A stretch of 64,000 nt of DNA from Sepioteuthis lessoniana (GCA_963585895.1 OY757904.1:7303860-7367859); one strand, 5' to 3'. Counted from the stretch's first letter, positions 52,161-64,000 are shown. Translations and numbers: made by a program. Notes: generated by a model not told the origin, from the sequence alone.

Positions 52161-53120
52161 TTCTTATTCCTTCAGAAATCTGGATGCAGTTAGCATATGC
52201 TCGCAGAGGAAAAGATAGCATCTATACAAAGTTCACGTCATTTAATCAACCAGTGAACTTCTAGATTTGATTTTAAAGTTAATATGAATACATCCATTTA
52301 TAAATGGATGTATTCATATACGCCGATAGAAATTTAACAAAATTTGGTGACAGATATTCTCATCTCTGTAAATGCACATATTTCTTGTAAGACCAGGGTC
52401 ATGACATTTATTTACATAAAATAATTTTCTCAGACCAGCGTTAATACATAAAATAATACTCCCCCAACATCATCGATGACAACCATTTACAAAGCTAAAG
52501 TTTAGCGAATTAATTACACAGGTCATTTGTTTATAGCGGTATGGACTTTCTTAAAACAAACGACCCTTTTTGAATGAGTTACTTGCAGAAGAATGGTATA
52601 CGTCTACGCAACTGATTCTTCGAAAAATACTCCTAGTGTTTTGAATCTTGAGTCTTTCTTTTTTGTATATCGAGGCGGGAGAATCCAGTCTGTCTTTGAG
52701 TGTAGGCATTAAGAAATAATCATTCAATTCTGTGTTTTAACCTGATTGTTATGGAAGTGATCTGTCGGTAAATTAAAGACTTTTACTAAGTTTTAATGAA
52801 AATGGTTTATGTAGACATGATTACTTCAACCCTAAGCGGAATTTAATTTCTTTCCCACTAGACGCGGTAAAAATATTGACTATTATCTTGCTTGAAAGAA
52901 CAAAAATAAAAAATAATCCTACTAAACTTTGAGTAGTCATTTTGTTATTTTTGACGGAGTATGAATTTTTATATATTTATTGACATAGAAAAACACTTAA
53001 CCAAAAATTCTTCGGGGTACACCTGACAGTAGTGGAATCCTAAGCAACAGCTTATGTAGTTCAGACGAAGTGTGATTAAAGATTTTAGAGAATGCTAATT
53101 GAATTCTTTCAATTTTAAAA
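52161..53120. other. Non-coding, no gene recognised
   Basis: Contains a perfect 16-bp inverted repeat around ATACATCCATTTAT/ATAAATGGATGTAT (about 52288-52318). Otherwise AT-rich and featureless. Confidence 0.4.
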
Positions 53121-53506
53121 TTTAGAATTTAAGTGATGACGTTTGCACCGCTGAGCAACATATATAATAAAGTGATGAGATTAAGGGGATCGATAAATTA
53201 ATAAAGTTAAAAAAAAAAAAACACTAATAATCAAATGCAGAAATAAAAAAAAATAATAAAAAGAAAAAACAAAAATGAAATACAAAAATAAAATAAAACT
53301 CGGTAAAAAAAGTAATAAAATACGAAAATGAAATTAAGTAAAAATATCCCATAATCCCACTTTCACTGAAAGTTCAATTTTCGGCGCCAGAAAGGTGTCT
53401 GTCTGTCTGCTCACGGGACGGAAGTGTTTGTGTAGATGTCTAGACTGCTAGAAGCGTTAGTGCTAATTAATATGCACACACACACACACACATACACACA
53501 TATACA

Positions 53507-53550
<44 letters not shown>

Positions 53551-53770
53551 TACTATCAATGATTTTTGATGGAAATGTTTTGACAGGGCACAAGATTGAG
53601 CTCTATACTGACAAGACATGTAATATTTTTGTTTTGTTTCTTAAAGTAAAAATTTATCTCAAGAGATGAGAAGACTTGTTGGACATTAAAAGATACACCA
53701 GCGTATCATAACATCATAACAAAAGGGTTGCTTCGACTAATGGAAAATTCGCTGAGTTTATAGGACTTAA
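53121..53770. mobile_element. Mariner/MITE-family fragments interrupted by simple repeats
   Basis: GCTGAGCAACATATATAATAAAG near 53150 matches the start region at 28080 and 61600; CAAGATTGAGCTC near 53590 and CGACTAATGGAAAATTCGCTG near 53735 match blocks of the same family (61705, 61890). A-rich runs at 53205-53340 and a (TA)n run lie between. Confidence 0.5.
53475..53547. repeat. (CA)n(TA)n microsatellite
   Basis: CA-rich stretch with interruptions, then about 17 TA units. Confidence 0.9.
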
Positions 53771-55560
53771 ACTCCTATAATTCAAATTGGGTGGTATGCC
53801 ACTTGTTCCCACAGCAAAGATGGTGGACGCACGCAAATATTCAATCTCGGGAAACCATTGGCCAGGAGAACCACGTGACCTGCTTAAAACAACATTCCTA
53901 TTTGAATTTCGTCCTGCGTTTTTTGGAGCCGATTCCAAGACACGTATTTTCTATAAATACGTCGTCTTCAAACGCTCTATCTCTTTTTCCCAATTTCTAT
54001 TGCAGCGCTAACACACTCTCTCCAGTGTGACTCTCTTATTCACCAACAGACGTCAAAAGCCACAAAATGGATAAACCACGCAAACCTTCTTTTACTCAAA
54101 ATACTTTGCCTATGAGACTTTTTCCAGCCTCGGAAACACCAACTGTTTCAAACCACAGGAAGAAATGAACATTTAAAAATATGTTGTTGACATCAATAGG
54201 ACACTTTTATTATTTAACCCTTTCTGTAGTTTTAGTTATGTTAGATACACACACACACACACACACACACACAGAGGACTATTTTACGAACAATATAGAA
54301 CCATAGTAATATTTCAAATGTATCATTGGATGTTTTGTTATGAATATAAATTTGTTTTTGTTTGTCGCCTCGTTTTGAATGTTCCTTTTGTCGGCGCCGT
54401 TTCATATCTTTACTCGTTTACTTCATTTACTACATTTATCTCCATCTGCCTATTTTACCCTTTTTTCATGTGCCTTTTTCCAAACATAACATACCACTAA
54501 GTAAAACATATACTAAACCACAACATTAAATTTTGGGGGACTAAACATATCTACCAAATAACAACCCCCCTACAAGTTATATACAGAAATCTTTTCTGAT
54601 TTACTAAACCTTTCACACCAATTCAATAGCAAAATGAATAAATAAGCGAATAAATAGAAACACTAAGAGCGTACGTTTCAGTTGAAAAAAGGTAACATTA
54701 AATGGATGTTATCTGGACGATAGCCGAGACCAAAATGAATAAAACACGTCGCTGCGTAGGTAGGCTTCGTGCATCCATCCGGTTGAAATGTAAAAATAAA
54801 TTTATAATTAAAAAGGTCCTTTTTTTTCAACCAATCATAAACTTTCCCCGCAAAATTTTCGGAGCAGAGAGAGAGAGAGAGAGAGAGTGAGAGAGCTGTC
54901 ATGCGTCACATTTCGGACAACATCAAAGAACCCTAACGGCCTAGCAAATGCATTTCCAACACAAGACCAAGACGTCTTCTAGCTTACCTACCAACATCAC
55001 ACCACTGCACCACAAATAAGCAAACCAGCCACCTAATAACAACTTCCACCCATTTACCTCTTGACCAGTATTTGGTGGAAGAAGAGAGCCGGTATCTCTT
55101 CTGACATACCGACTTTTATTCATTTAAAAATAAACAAAATTTAATCCATTCCTATCGCCAGTTGTCTCTTGCAGCCCTACGCTTGTCTATAACAGCTGGA
55201 ATAAGTATATTGGATGCTAAGAAGATAACTCAACCTGAGATAGAACCCCAAATATAGATTAAATAAATCTGAGGGGATTTATTAGAAATGTTTGAAATTA
55301 TGTGTGGTTGTCAATCAAGCACTCGAAATGTATTCGAGAAGAAGATAAAATGGTCCAAGAGGTCATGAACTGTTGAAGTAAGTGAATATCAGACTTTTTT
55401 TTAGTAATAATGTAAGTCTCTGGACTAGTTTTCTAAAATATGTAGTTCTTTCATCGGATGTGATTATTTTAAGAAGAATTATGATTGTTATTGTAACGAC
55501 AGAAGTGATTAATGGTTTTAAAATAGAAATAAATGAGATTTGTATTTGATGTATAACTAC
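53771..55560. other. Non-coding, no gene recognised
   Basis: Has an AT-poor stretch at 53780-54130 with TATAAATA (about 53952), a (CA)n run at 54248-54273 and an (AG)n run at 54867-54895. Open frames here carry no recognised domain. Confidence 0.35.
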
Positions 55561-55564
55561 ATAT

Positions 55565-55795
55565 GAATAAGGAGGTGCATTTACTGCAACGGTTATCATT
55601 GTAGGAAATAGAATTGGCAACTGGATAAAGATTTTGTGTTTTTACTTGGCTCGTTAAGAAGGCATGAATCCTTCAGTTCTTTTTTTATCAATTAAGCATC
55701 CAGTCTTGGAGAATGAAAATCAGATTTATTCCTCTTAAAAATTGAACTTTTGTCATATCTTGCCTATGGCGAAGGGGTTGGGTAAATACATACCT
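55565..55795 (+). mobile_element. SINE family B, diverged
   Basis: GAGGTGCATTTACTGCAACGG, TATCATTGTAGGAAATAG, GCATGAATCCTTCAG, CCAGTCTTGGAGAATGA, TTTTGTCATATCTTGCC and GGGGTTGGGTAAATACA follow the family-B order. Confidence 0.7.
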
Positions 55796-56080
55796 ACGTA
55801 TACATTTTGTACACTTTTTTCATTCTGTCATTACATTATTCATGTACAGCTACTGGTGCCACCATCAATTTTTCTCTGATTAGATGAAAAATCTTGTTTT
55901 TAGCATATTAGTCTGTGAAGATTACAAATCTTTATAGTTTTTAGTGTTGAGTTTGATTTACAATGTAAGTTAAGCCGGACGTTTCTTTATGTATATCATG
56001 TTAGCTAAATGCGATTTTTTATTTCTCTTTTTTAGACATAAAATAAACACCTTGCTGAAATTTTCATTGCCATAAAAAGA

Positions 56081-56377
56081 TGTTGAAATTCACTTTAGTC
56101 AGAACTAGTTAATACTTACAGACTCTAATACAGTGGGCCAGAGGTTATCTGCCCGAAACCATTTTTGTTGGGGTGAGTTACCTGCCCTTAGACTTTTTTT
56201 TTTGTTGTTGTTGTTATAAAATAAATGAAATACCTCGTGTGTTGATAGCAGTCCTGAGGTGTTGCTTCGTTATTTGACAGGAAGTTATCTCATGTCTAAA
56301 TGACTAACTGCGCTTGTCAGAAAGAAAAAGGTATGTCTCCCTTTTTTTTAAGGGTTTAAGTCAACAAATTCCCAACA
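56081..56377 (+). repeat. 5' LTR of copia copy 1
   Basis: Starts TGTTGAAATTCAC and ends CAAATTCCCAACA, a short inverted terminal TGTTG/CAACA. The internal part has a T-run and a GTTGTTGTT stretch. Confidence 0.92.
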
Positions 56378-56380
56378 AAA

Positions 56381-56394
56381 GGTTATGGGCCCAG
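56381..56394 (+). promoter_or_regulatory. Primer-binding site for initiator tRNA-Met (half-tRNA type)
   Basis: GGTTATGGGCCCAG lies three bases after the LTR. It is complementary over 14 nt to the anticodon stem-loop of eukaryotic initiator tRNA-Met rather than to a tRNA 3' end. Drosophila copia is known to prime from such an internal half-tRNA site. Confidence 0.85.
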
Positions 56395-56525
56395 AAAGCG
56401 CGAACCCAGAAACGCATGTCACGTGGAGCACATTTTTCCGCCATCTTTTATTTGTGTTCTCAGAAGAAGTTTTTGTGTCGTTTATGATTTAAATATCTTT
56501 TATATTATTTATAATTGAAATATTC

Positions 56526-57590
56526 TTGAACATAGTGGTGGAGACAAAACTTGTTCATCTTGTACCGCTGAATGGGACAAATTATGCTACTTGGAAGGTG
56601 CAATGCAAAATGGTATTAATAAGAGATGGTGTTTGGAACATCGTTAATGGAACAGAAATTGTTTCCGATTCTAGAACAGAAATGGGATTACATGCGATGT
56701 ATTTATCGTGCAAAGATCGCGCATTGGCGACGATTGTACTCTCTCTAGAACCGTCACTTTTGTACCTAATTGGGGATCCAGACGATCCGGGAGTAGTATG
56801 GAAAAAATTAGCTGACCAGTTTCAGAAGAAGACGTAGGCTAACAAACTTGCATTAAGGAGGAGATTATATTCTCTTAAATTGAAGGAAGGTTATTCTATT
56901 CATAATCACATAAAATTGATGACAGAAACATTCGATGAGTTATCTGTTATCGGCGATTCCCTTAATGAGGCAGATAGAGTAGTACATCTCCTGGCTAGCC
57001 ATCCTGAATCTTATGATATGTTAGTGACAGCACTTGAAGCAAGTCAAGATGTACCTAAATGGACTTTAGTCACAGAACAACTGCAATACGAGGAAAATAA
57101 AATGAGAGAAAAACAAACTGGTGGTGCTGAGTCAAAAGCCATGACATCAGAACACCATATCAACAAAAGGGGACCAAAATGTTTTCTCTGTGGTAGATTT
57201 GGACATCTGAAACGTAACTGTCGTCTACTCGGAGAAGACTCTAAAGAAAGTGTAAAAAGGGACAATTCAAAAAAGAAAGCTTTCTTAACGAAGAAAACAA
57301 AAGTGGAGCCTAGTTGTTCTAAAAAAGAACATGTTGATGGATTGTTTGCTCACCATGAATTAACAACCAATAATAATGAAAAGAGCTCATGGATCGTGGA
57401 CTCTGGAGCGACATGTCATATGTGGCATGATATTGATAAGTTTATAAATATGAAAAAATTAGATAAAGCAGAGGATATAACCCTCGGTGATGGACACTCA
57501 GTTAAAGCATTTGGGATGGGGACTATTGATTTAAATGTGAAATTGACGAAAAACATCAAAGATGTAGATTATTTGAGACACTATATGTTC
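56526..57590 (+). pseudogene. Copia copy 1: Gag and protease
   Basis: The frame reads NGTNYATWKVQCKMVL, LIGDPDDPGVVWKKLADQF, FDELSVIGDS, LEASQDVPKW and a zinc knuckle CFLCGRFGHLKRNC (57180-57221) of the C-x2-C-x4-H-x4-C type, then a protease DSGA active-site motif (57399-57410). No ATG is seen at the expected start, an in-frame TAG is at 56835-56837, and the frame is lost near 57580. Confidence 0.9.
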
Positions 57591-58367
57591 CCAAGTTATC
57601 TTACTACTTGCTTAGTGTGTCTAAGGCTACCAGAGCAGGAAAATCGTTTATATTCACAGAGTCATGTTGTCATCTTCTGGATGAAAAACGGAATGTAGTA
57701 GCTACAGGTTCAAAAGTTGGTAACATGTACTACTTGAACTATATTGATGAACAGGGAACAACCCATGCAGCTACTATATGCTCGAGTGGTGACACAAAGG
57801 AGATTTGGCATCGACGTTTTGGTTATCTTGGAATGAAGAATTTACAGAAGCAAGCAACAGATCAACTAGTAAATGGACTTGACTATGATGTAACAAAAGA
57901 TATAAAATTTTGTGACCCATGTGTGGATGGAAAACATCACCGTTCTTCATTTCCAAAATCTGGCGGTAGGCGAGCCACAAAACTGCTCGAAATTGTGCAC
58001 AGTGATGTTTGTGGAAGATTAAAGGCAAAATCACTCAGTGGAGCAGAATATTTTGTCACATTTATTGATGATAATTCAAGATATGTTTGGATATACATTC
58101 TTTAAAACAAAAGCGAAGTTTTTAAAAAATTCCTGGAGTGGAAATCCATGGTGGAGAAATCCAGTGGTGAAAAAAATCAAGACACTACACTCTGATAATG
58201 GAGGTAAATACACTTCAAAAGAGTTTGAAGATTACTTAAAAAAGAATGGTATTCGCCATGAGCGCACTGTTCCTAAAACACCAGAGCAAAATAAAGTAGC
58301 TGACAGAATTAATCGGACGTTGGTGGAAACTGTACGAGCAATGTTGTCAGATTCGAAGTTGCCTTAG
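57580..58367 (+). pseudogene. Copia copy 1: integrase
   Basis: Pre-integrase part with WHRRFGYLGMKNL and the CDPCVDGKHHRSSF zinc-binding segment, then HSDVCG and LHSDNGGKY carrying two catalytic Asp, and PEQNKVADRINRTLVE with the Glu. A TAA at 58103-58105 and a one-base shift in an A run near 58172 break it; a TAG at 58365-58367 ends the frame. Confidence 0.9.
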
Positions 58368-59771
58368 AAATTTTGGGCTGAGGCCCTATCGACAGCTTCA
58401 TATGTTCGAAACCGAAGCCCAACAACAACAATGACACCATATGAAGTGTGGAAAGGCTACAAACCAAATGTTAATCATTTACGCATTTTTATATGTAGTG
58501 CTTATGCTCATATACCAAAGGATGAAAGATCTAAAATGGATCCTAAAGCAAAGAGCATCTTCCTTGGAGATGGCATTGGAGTTAAAGGGTATAGACTCTT
58601 TGATACAGATACATCGAAAGTCTTCTGTGGCAGAGATGTCATATTTAATGAAACAGCATCCATAAGTGAACAGGGGACAGAAGAAGATGAAAATCAACCT
58701 TTAGTGGAGGTTGAATGTGAAAACATCAGCAGTGATGATGATGATAATTCTCGAGAGGCCACAGAATCCCGAAGATCACCAAGGATTAGAAAAGCTCCAG
58801 ATCAGTATGGTGAATGGGTATACATTGCTCACAGGTTGGATGATCCATTAACAGTAAAAGAAGCACTTTCCAGTCCTGAGAATAGGCAATGGCTGAAAGC
58901 AATGGAAAGTGAAATAAATTCACTAAACACTAATAAAGTATGGGATCTTGCTGAATTACCCTGTGGACGAAAAGCTATTGGAAGTAAGTGGGTATTCAAA
59001 AGAAAATATGATAGTGGTGGAAACATGAAACAGCACAAAGCTCGACTCGTAGCTCAAGGTTTTCTTCAAAAACATGTAGTTGACTACGATGAGACCTTCT
59101 GTCCAGTTGTAAGGTTTGAATCAGTTCGAACTGTTATAGCATTGGCAGCTAAACATGATCTCAAACTACACCAGTTGGACATAACCACGGCATTTTTGAA
59201 TGGTGAGTTAAATGAAGACATCTATATGAAGCAGCCGGAAGTATTTGCAGTCAGAGGCAAAGAGCATCTTGCTTGTAAACTAAATCAAAGCCTATATGGT
59301 TTGAAACAGTCGCCAAGATGTTGGAATGAAGCCCTTAACAGTCAGCTGGAGAAGATGCATTTCAAACGGTTAGAAAATGATCCTTGTATCTACACACTAA
59401 CTTCAGGAGGAGAGATCTTCATAGCAGCTGTTTATGTTGATGATATTATTCTGGCGAGCAAGTCTTCAACACGTATCCAAGAATTCATTAAAAGCATCTC
59501 AGAAAGTTTTGACTTCAAGGATATGGGAAAACTGCATTACTTCTTGGGTGTCAAAATTACTTATCCAGAGTCAGGAAAGATCTGGATCGGACAACCAGCC
59601 TATACAACAGAAGTCTTGAAAAGATTTCAAATGGAAAATTCCAAACCTACAGTAACACCAATTGATACTGGTGCAAAGCTAACGAAAGCCAATGAGGACA
59701 GCAAGTTATTCAATAAAGAATTGTATCAGTCGGCAATCGGAAGTCTATTATATCTTTCAACAAGAACGTGA
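58368..59771 (+). pseudogene. Copia copy 1: post-integrase region and reverse transcriptase
   Basis: A long open frame reads MTPYEVWKGYKPN, an acidic SDDDDNSRE linker, KSIFLGDG and VKEALSSPENRQWLKAM, then the RT with WVFKRKYDSGG, RLVAQGF, HQLDITTAFLNGEL, LYGLKQSPRCWN and the YVDD catalytic box (59433-59444). A TGA at 59769-59771 interrupts it. Confidence 0.93.
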
Positions 59772-60377
59772 CCCGATATTGTCTATGCTGTCAGTAATGT
59801 AGCCAGATTTTGTTCCAAGCCTACTATGGAACACTGGAAGTCCATTAAACACATCATGCGTTATCTAAATGGTACACAGAACTATGGGTTGCTGTACGAC
59901 AAGGAGAAGGTGACAGATTTCATTGGATATTCTAATGCAGACTGGGCTGGTGATTTGGATGACTGCAGGTCAACTTCAGGCTACGTATTTAAATTGAATG
60001 GAGCTGCTTTCAGTTGGAGAAGCAAAAAACAATCATGTGTGGCATTATCTACAGCTGAAGCAGAATACATGGCATTGGCAAGTGCAGTACAAGAAGCTGT
60101 ATGGATGCAACGTCTTTAAAATGATCTCAATGAGGCCTCAGTTAAATCAACACTCATATATGAGGATAACCAATCCATAATGTGCATGGCGAAAAATCCA
60201 CAATATCATGGACGAGAAAAACATATTGACATTAAGTTCCATTATATCCGTGAACAAGTTGAAAAGAAAGCTTTTCAACTTGAATATTGTGAAAGCAAGA
60301 ACATGGTTGCTGATATGTTGACAAAAGTACTTCCGAGCTCACAATTTGTGAAACTCAGAGAAATGTTAGGTGTTTGA
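59772..60377 (+). pseudogene. Copia copy 1: RNase H and C-terminus
   Basis: Same frame after the TGA: MRYLNGTQNYGLLY, SNADWAGDLDD and STSGYVF (RNase H), LSTAEAEYMALASA, EDNQSIM and the HGREKHIDIKFHYIRE end block, MVADMLTKVL near the C-terminus. A TAA at 60117-60119 breaks it; the terminal stop is at 60375-60377. Confidence 0.92.
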
Positions 60378-60401
60378 GAAATTATTGAACAAGTCTGATT
60401 G

Positions 60402-60415
60402 CAAATGAGGAGGAG
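60402..60415 (+). promoter_or_regulatory. Polypurine tract of copia copy 1
   Basis: CAAATGAGGAGGAG directly before the 3' LTR is purine-rich as expected of the plus-strand primer site. Confidence 0.75.
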
Positions 60416-60717
60416 TGTTGAAATTCACTAAAGCCAGAACTAGTTAATACCTACAGACTCTAATACAGTGGGCCAGAGGTTATCTACCCGAAACCATTTT
60501 TATAGGGGTGAGTTACCTGCCCTTAGACTTTTTTTTTTTTTTTAGTTGTTGTTGTTATAAAATAAATGAAACACCTCGTGTGTTCATAGCAGTCCTGATG
60601 TGTTGCTTCGTTATTTGACAGGAAGTTATCTCATGTCTAAATGACTAACTGTGCTTGCCAGAAAGAAAAAGGTATGTCTCCCTTTTTTTAAGGGTTTAAG
60701 TCAACAAATTCCCAACA
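60416..60717 (+). repeat. 3' LTR of copia copy 1
   Basis: Starts TGTTGAAATTCAC and ends CCCAACA. It matches the 5' LTR apart from scattered substitutions and a longer T-run. Confidence 0.93.
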
Positions 60718-61589
60718 AAAAGGTACAATCTTTTTCCATTAATTTTCTGGTTAAGACTTGAAAAAATGTTATATTTTTATGAATTGTTGTACAAAGGCCA
60801 TTAGGATCAAACTCTTGATGTTGTTTATTATTTGATAACATTATTCAATTTTATGACTGTGTTTATGTGTTTATTGTTGCAATAAGAAATAGAATAGATG
60901 TATTAGAGTCAGTTTACATAAAGTCAATAATAAATAAAGAATCCAGTTGAAATGAAGATTCCAAAAAATTTGGTTAATCAAAACCAGCTGTAAAATCCTT
61001 CCAGATAGAATTAAATATAATTCAAGAATTCATATCGGTGATGTCTTTAAACTACCTATGATTCGATAATTCAAATCAGTGTTCACATGGGGTATCTAAC
61101 CTCATAATTAAGACCATAGACCTCAAATATTTAAAGATTACTTAGCTTTACTCGGGGTATTTTATCTCAGAATTAAGACCATAGACCTCAAATATTTAAA
61201 GATAATTTGGTGCATCATACTTCAGTGTTAAGACCAAAACACCGGATGGTACAAATGAAGGACTTTAAAATGGTGGGTACAATTTTCAATTTCATATTTC
61301 ACAATGTTTTCAATTTTTCTGGCAAGATGAGGATATTTTCCTAATTTTCTATTTTTTCATCTCAATCTTTGATCCATTGAAATTATCTAACAAATCTTCT
61401 AATAAACTTGAGTCCTGGTATGGATTAGAAAAAAATCCCATAGTATTTTACTTTTTCCATTGTCTTGCAAAATTTCAGTTTTGTATTTATAGTATTGATT
61501 AACATGGACAAATACCTGTTGTTTGCACAATTCCCAGTAGCTCACCATGTCTACCCAATAAAACAAGATTGGATAAAAAGCTTTGATTT
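60718..61589. repeat. Unique sequence with a ~74-bp tandem repeat (about 61091-61245)
   Basis: GGGGTAT(C/T)TA...AATTAAGACCATAGACC, TCAAATATTTAAAGAT and a variable tail occur about two and a half times. The rest is AT-rich without a recognised gene. Confidence 0.6.
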
Positions 61590-62025
61590 AAAAAAAGGCT
61601 GAGCAACTTATGAAATAAAGTTATGATGTCTAGATCCCTAGACTTGTCAGTGCTAATTACTTAAAAAATTTTAAGCCAAGTCTTGGTACATTTTGAACAG
61701 CAGCTTTTGGCAAAACACAAGATTGTCTGAGTGTAGCTACTTTCTATATTCACCAGACATAGCTCTGTGACTTTTTCTTTGTTTCTAAAACAAAAAATAA
61801 GAGTAAGATTTTAAGATTTAGAGGACAATAAAAAGATATGATGATGCACCTTTGCATCATGTCCAAAGAGATGTTTCAGAAGTGTTTCAGCCAATAGAAA
61901 ACTCACTGGAGTAAGTTTGTGAATGACAAAGGGATTATTTTGAAGAAAATTAATATTTCATTCATTGTTCATTTCTGTCATTGTAAATACAGGATCAATC
62001 TTGATACATTTTTCAATACACCTCG
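61590..62025. mobile_element. Mariner/MITE-family derivative
   Basis: Starts with GGCTGAGCAACTTATGAAATAAAG, as at 28080, and ends with the inverse of the TIR (CGAGGTGTATTGAAAAATGTATC), followed by TA (62026-62027). Interior GCCAATAGAAAACTCACTGG and GACAAAGGGATTATTTTGAA match 21164-21556. The left TIR is not evident, and no transposase domain could be read. Confidence 0.65.
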
Positions 62026-62354
62026 TATAAAATAGTGTAGAAAACCTAATGTTATATTAGGTAATTAATACATTCCCGACTTACACCTTTTTCCAGTCTA
62101 CTTAACTATCTTAAGCTTACCTATGATGGATAAAAATTTTCTTTGAATTTCTTTTAAAATCACTGTGTTAATTTTAGAGGGCATTATTTGATGGGTTTAT
62201 TAATTTTAAGTTTTTAAAATAATTTACTGAAATTTTTGTGCATTGTTGCTGCAAAAATAACCTCCAGTTCTCTGGCAACAGTAGAAAAACAAATAAAACA
62301 GGAATTTTTCTAAGTGATAGCCATGTCAGTACTATTGTGTGGTTGCACCACAAG

Positions 62355-62674
62355 GACTTGAACAAAATGATTGGATAAAAAGCTAGATGGGAATTACTCA
62401 AAGATATTGCATGCTGTTTTAAATAGATCCTGTTGTACAGCCACTTACCTCCCATCTCACAAACCATCCAAGTAAGACAAGCAAGACATGCCAGACATTG
62501 CTGGAGAACCTGTTGACTCCTACATAATAGACTTATCAGTGTAAGTAGACCCGCAGGAACATACATTCATCAGCTCAGTGTGGACATTGGGTGCTGTCTA
62601 AATGGTTTCACAAGAGTGATGACTGATAGGGTCAAGAGAGAGAAAAGATGATGATGATGATGATGATGATGATG
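62355..62674 (+). pseudogene. LINE family 2 3' end, strongly decayed
   Basis: DGNYSKILHAV-like and PARTFIHQL-type scraps in changing frames precede a (GAT)n run (about 62647-62674), as at 26744 and 47303. Confidence 0.7.
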
Positions 62675-64000
62675 CCATTAGGATGAGTACCATTTTTTAA
62701 GTTTATTTTATTTTGTTTTTAAAAATTTCACTTTACTGATATCTTTTGAAAATGTTAATAAATATTGAAAAACCAACCAAATTCATGTCTGAGATTTATT
62801 GTGAATCAATTATTGATTACTAAACCAATTATTTCCAAAATCATAAACATAAAAAATTTATGACCATGACAGGTTGTTGATATTTTTAATGAAATCAGAG
62901 ATAAAATAACAAAACAGATGGATTTAAATCCATGATAGGACAAAAGCACTTGAGTCTTATATCCTATTAGTTTAGAAAGAAATATCAAATTAGTTGTGAC
63001 AATCAAGAAAAATTGTTATTTAGAACAATAATTGGGAAGAGCTTTTTTGTTTGTCCTTTATAGATGGCAAAATAGTTTTATGCAGAGCTACCAAATTTGA
63101 TATTTGAAAGGAAGTCTCAAACAATAAACAATCATCAGCCACAAGCCATATTGCTGTGAGACATAATCATTTATACAGAATGTTTAAATTTGCTGGCATA
63201 AAAAGAAGATTAATTAGTTGCCTTGCTAAAATAAATACCCACATTTAAGTAAGCATTATAAATTAAATTTATGAGATTACTTCTTTAAGTCAATGTCTTT
63301 TAAATGCCATTCACTTCAATTAAAAAATATTTCTTGATAAAAGTCCATAAAATTTTTACTAAAGAAATCTAGTACTTTATGCATTCTAAATAAATTGGTA
63401 CATGTTCAGCATGTAATGGTTAATGAGCATAACTTGAAGATCAATTATTACTGAGAAGTAAAGAATCTTCACTGAGTACCCTATACTTTTAGTAAATCAC
63501 TACATTTCAAATAAATCAAAAGAGGCTGCTTAAATATTCTTAACCCAGCCAAGAAGGGAATAACTTTTTTCTTTTTCTTTTTTTTAAATTTTTTAACTGA
63601 GTTTTTGTTAAAGAAACTTGAGAATCGATGTGGCAAATGAGTTGAAATGAGGGATGAATTTGTGAAATATGTTATTCCATTCTTAGTTGGATTGAGAACT
63701 TTTCAGAACGTCCTCATATTTGTATGAAAAATTTTCTTGGCTTTTTAAAAAAATGAAAATCCTGTTCTAAAAAATGCTGATTTTGTTTAGCATAAAAATC
63801 ATATGCGATTAGATCAGTATAAAAAAAATCAGGCTTTTAGGAAGTAATGAAGAATTTTTATTTTCCTTTTTAACTCATTCTGATTTTTTAGAAAAATTTA
63901 AAAAATGCTGTCAGTGCAAAATAAAAAAAAGGGAGAAGGACAATTTCTCAATGCTAAACAAATGCCTTTAATGAATCCAGCAAAATTTTGTTTGTAGAGA
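62675..64000. other. Non-coding, no gene recognised
   Basis: Includes a copy of the interspersed repeat at 63035-63250 (see 33500-33780), a SINE family E fragment at about 63395-63510 (GCATGTAATGGTTAATGAGC, CACTGAGTACCCTATACTTTTAG) and a repeat scrap at 63680-63710. Confidence 0.4.

Larger units (their letters stand above)
56081..60717 (+). mobile_element. Ty1/copia LTR retrotransposon, nearly full length, inactive
   Basis: Two LTRs of about 300 bp (56081-56377 and 60416-60717) bracket Gag-Pol. Domain order Gag, protease, integrase, reverse transcriptase, RNase H is that of Ty1/copia. LTRs differ by about a dozen substitutions plus length changes in poly-T, about 96% identity by eye, so the insertion is old. 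Coding sequence is broken by stops at 56835, 58103, 58365, 59769 and 60117 and frameshifts near 57580 and 58172. Flanks are A-rich (AAAGA before, AAAAG after) so the target duplication is not clear. Confidence 0.95.

Noticed and set aside
53771..54130. Possible LTR or promoter with TATAAATA
   Set aside because: One TATA-like motif in a stretch of different composition; no paired repeat, target duplication or downstream gene was found.
56070..60725. Five-base target duplication of copia copy 1
   Set aside because: The flanks AAAGA and AAAAG agree only in part, and both sites are A-rich, so a duplication cannot be claimed.

Overview
The window is animal (metazoan) DNA: AT-rich, poor in genes, full of CA/TA, CT/GA and TA microsatellites, tRNA-like SINEs, LINE 3' ends, mariner relics and a Ty1/copia element. 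The mix (several tRNA-headed SINEs, a repeat that couples a conserved core to a minisatellite, LINEs with GAT tails, an Amt-type rather than only Rh-type ammonium transporter) fits a lophotrochozoan, most likely a mollusc. No species-diagnostic gene was seen, so this is an inference.

Only one host protein-coding gene can be supported: an Amt-family ammonium transporter on the + strand. Ten coding exons lie between 7058 and 38254. All exon joins obey GT/AG, the phases agree at every junction, and the summed coding length is 1881 nt (626 residues plus stop). The ion-path residues of the family are present, and the last exon encodes a long, probably cytosolic tail. Its introns (131 nt to about 8.4 kb) account for about half of the window and are filled with repeats.

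Layout: 1-7046 holds repeats and a SINE with no gene seen, including a composite core-plus-minisatellite repeat at 3.0-4.6 kb. 7047-38254 is the Amt gene, with an 880-bp mariner relic, decayed LINE copies, an inverted SINE pair and a SINE cluster (intron 4), a mariner-type MITE (intron 5), a compound microsatellite, mariner relics and a transposase pseudogene (intron 7), and further SINEs (intron 8). 39.85-41.57 kb is a minisatellite of about 24-bp monomers with a dimeric left part and a trimeric right part; every monomer carries a TGATAA (GATA-factor type) motif. 41.6-46.7 kb is non-coding. 46.7-47.3 kb is a LINE 3' fragment. 47.8-52.2 kb is a decayed minus-strand copia copy that has been invaded by a solo LTR (itself invaded by a SINE), a GC-rich insert and another SINE. 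56081-60717 is a second, nearly full-length copia element with both LTRs but several stops and frameshifts. 60.7-64 kb holds a mariner derivative, a LINE fragment and simple repeats.

The transporter would move ammonium across the plasma membrane. Nothing else in the window looks like a functional partner. The strongest non-genic signals are the GATA-motif minisatellite downstream of the transporter, the composite repeat family, and the readable insertion order in the minus-strand copia copy.
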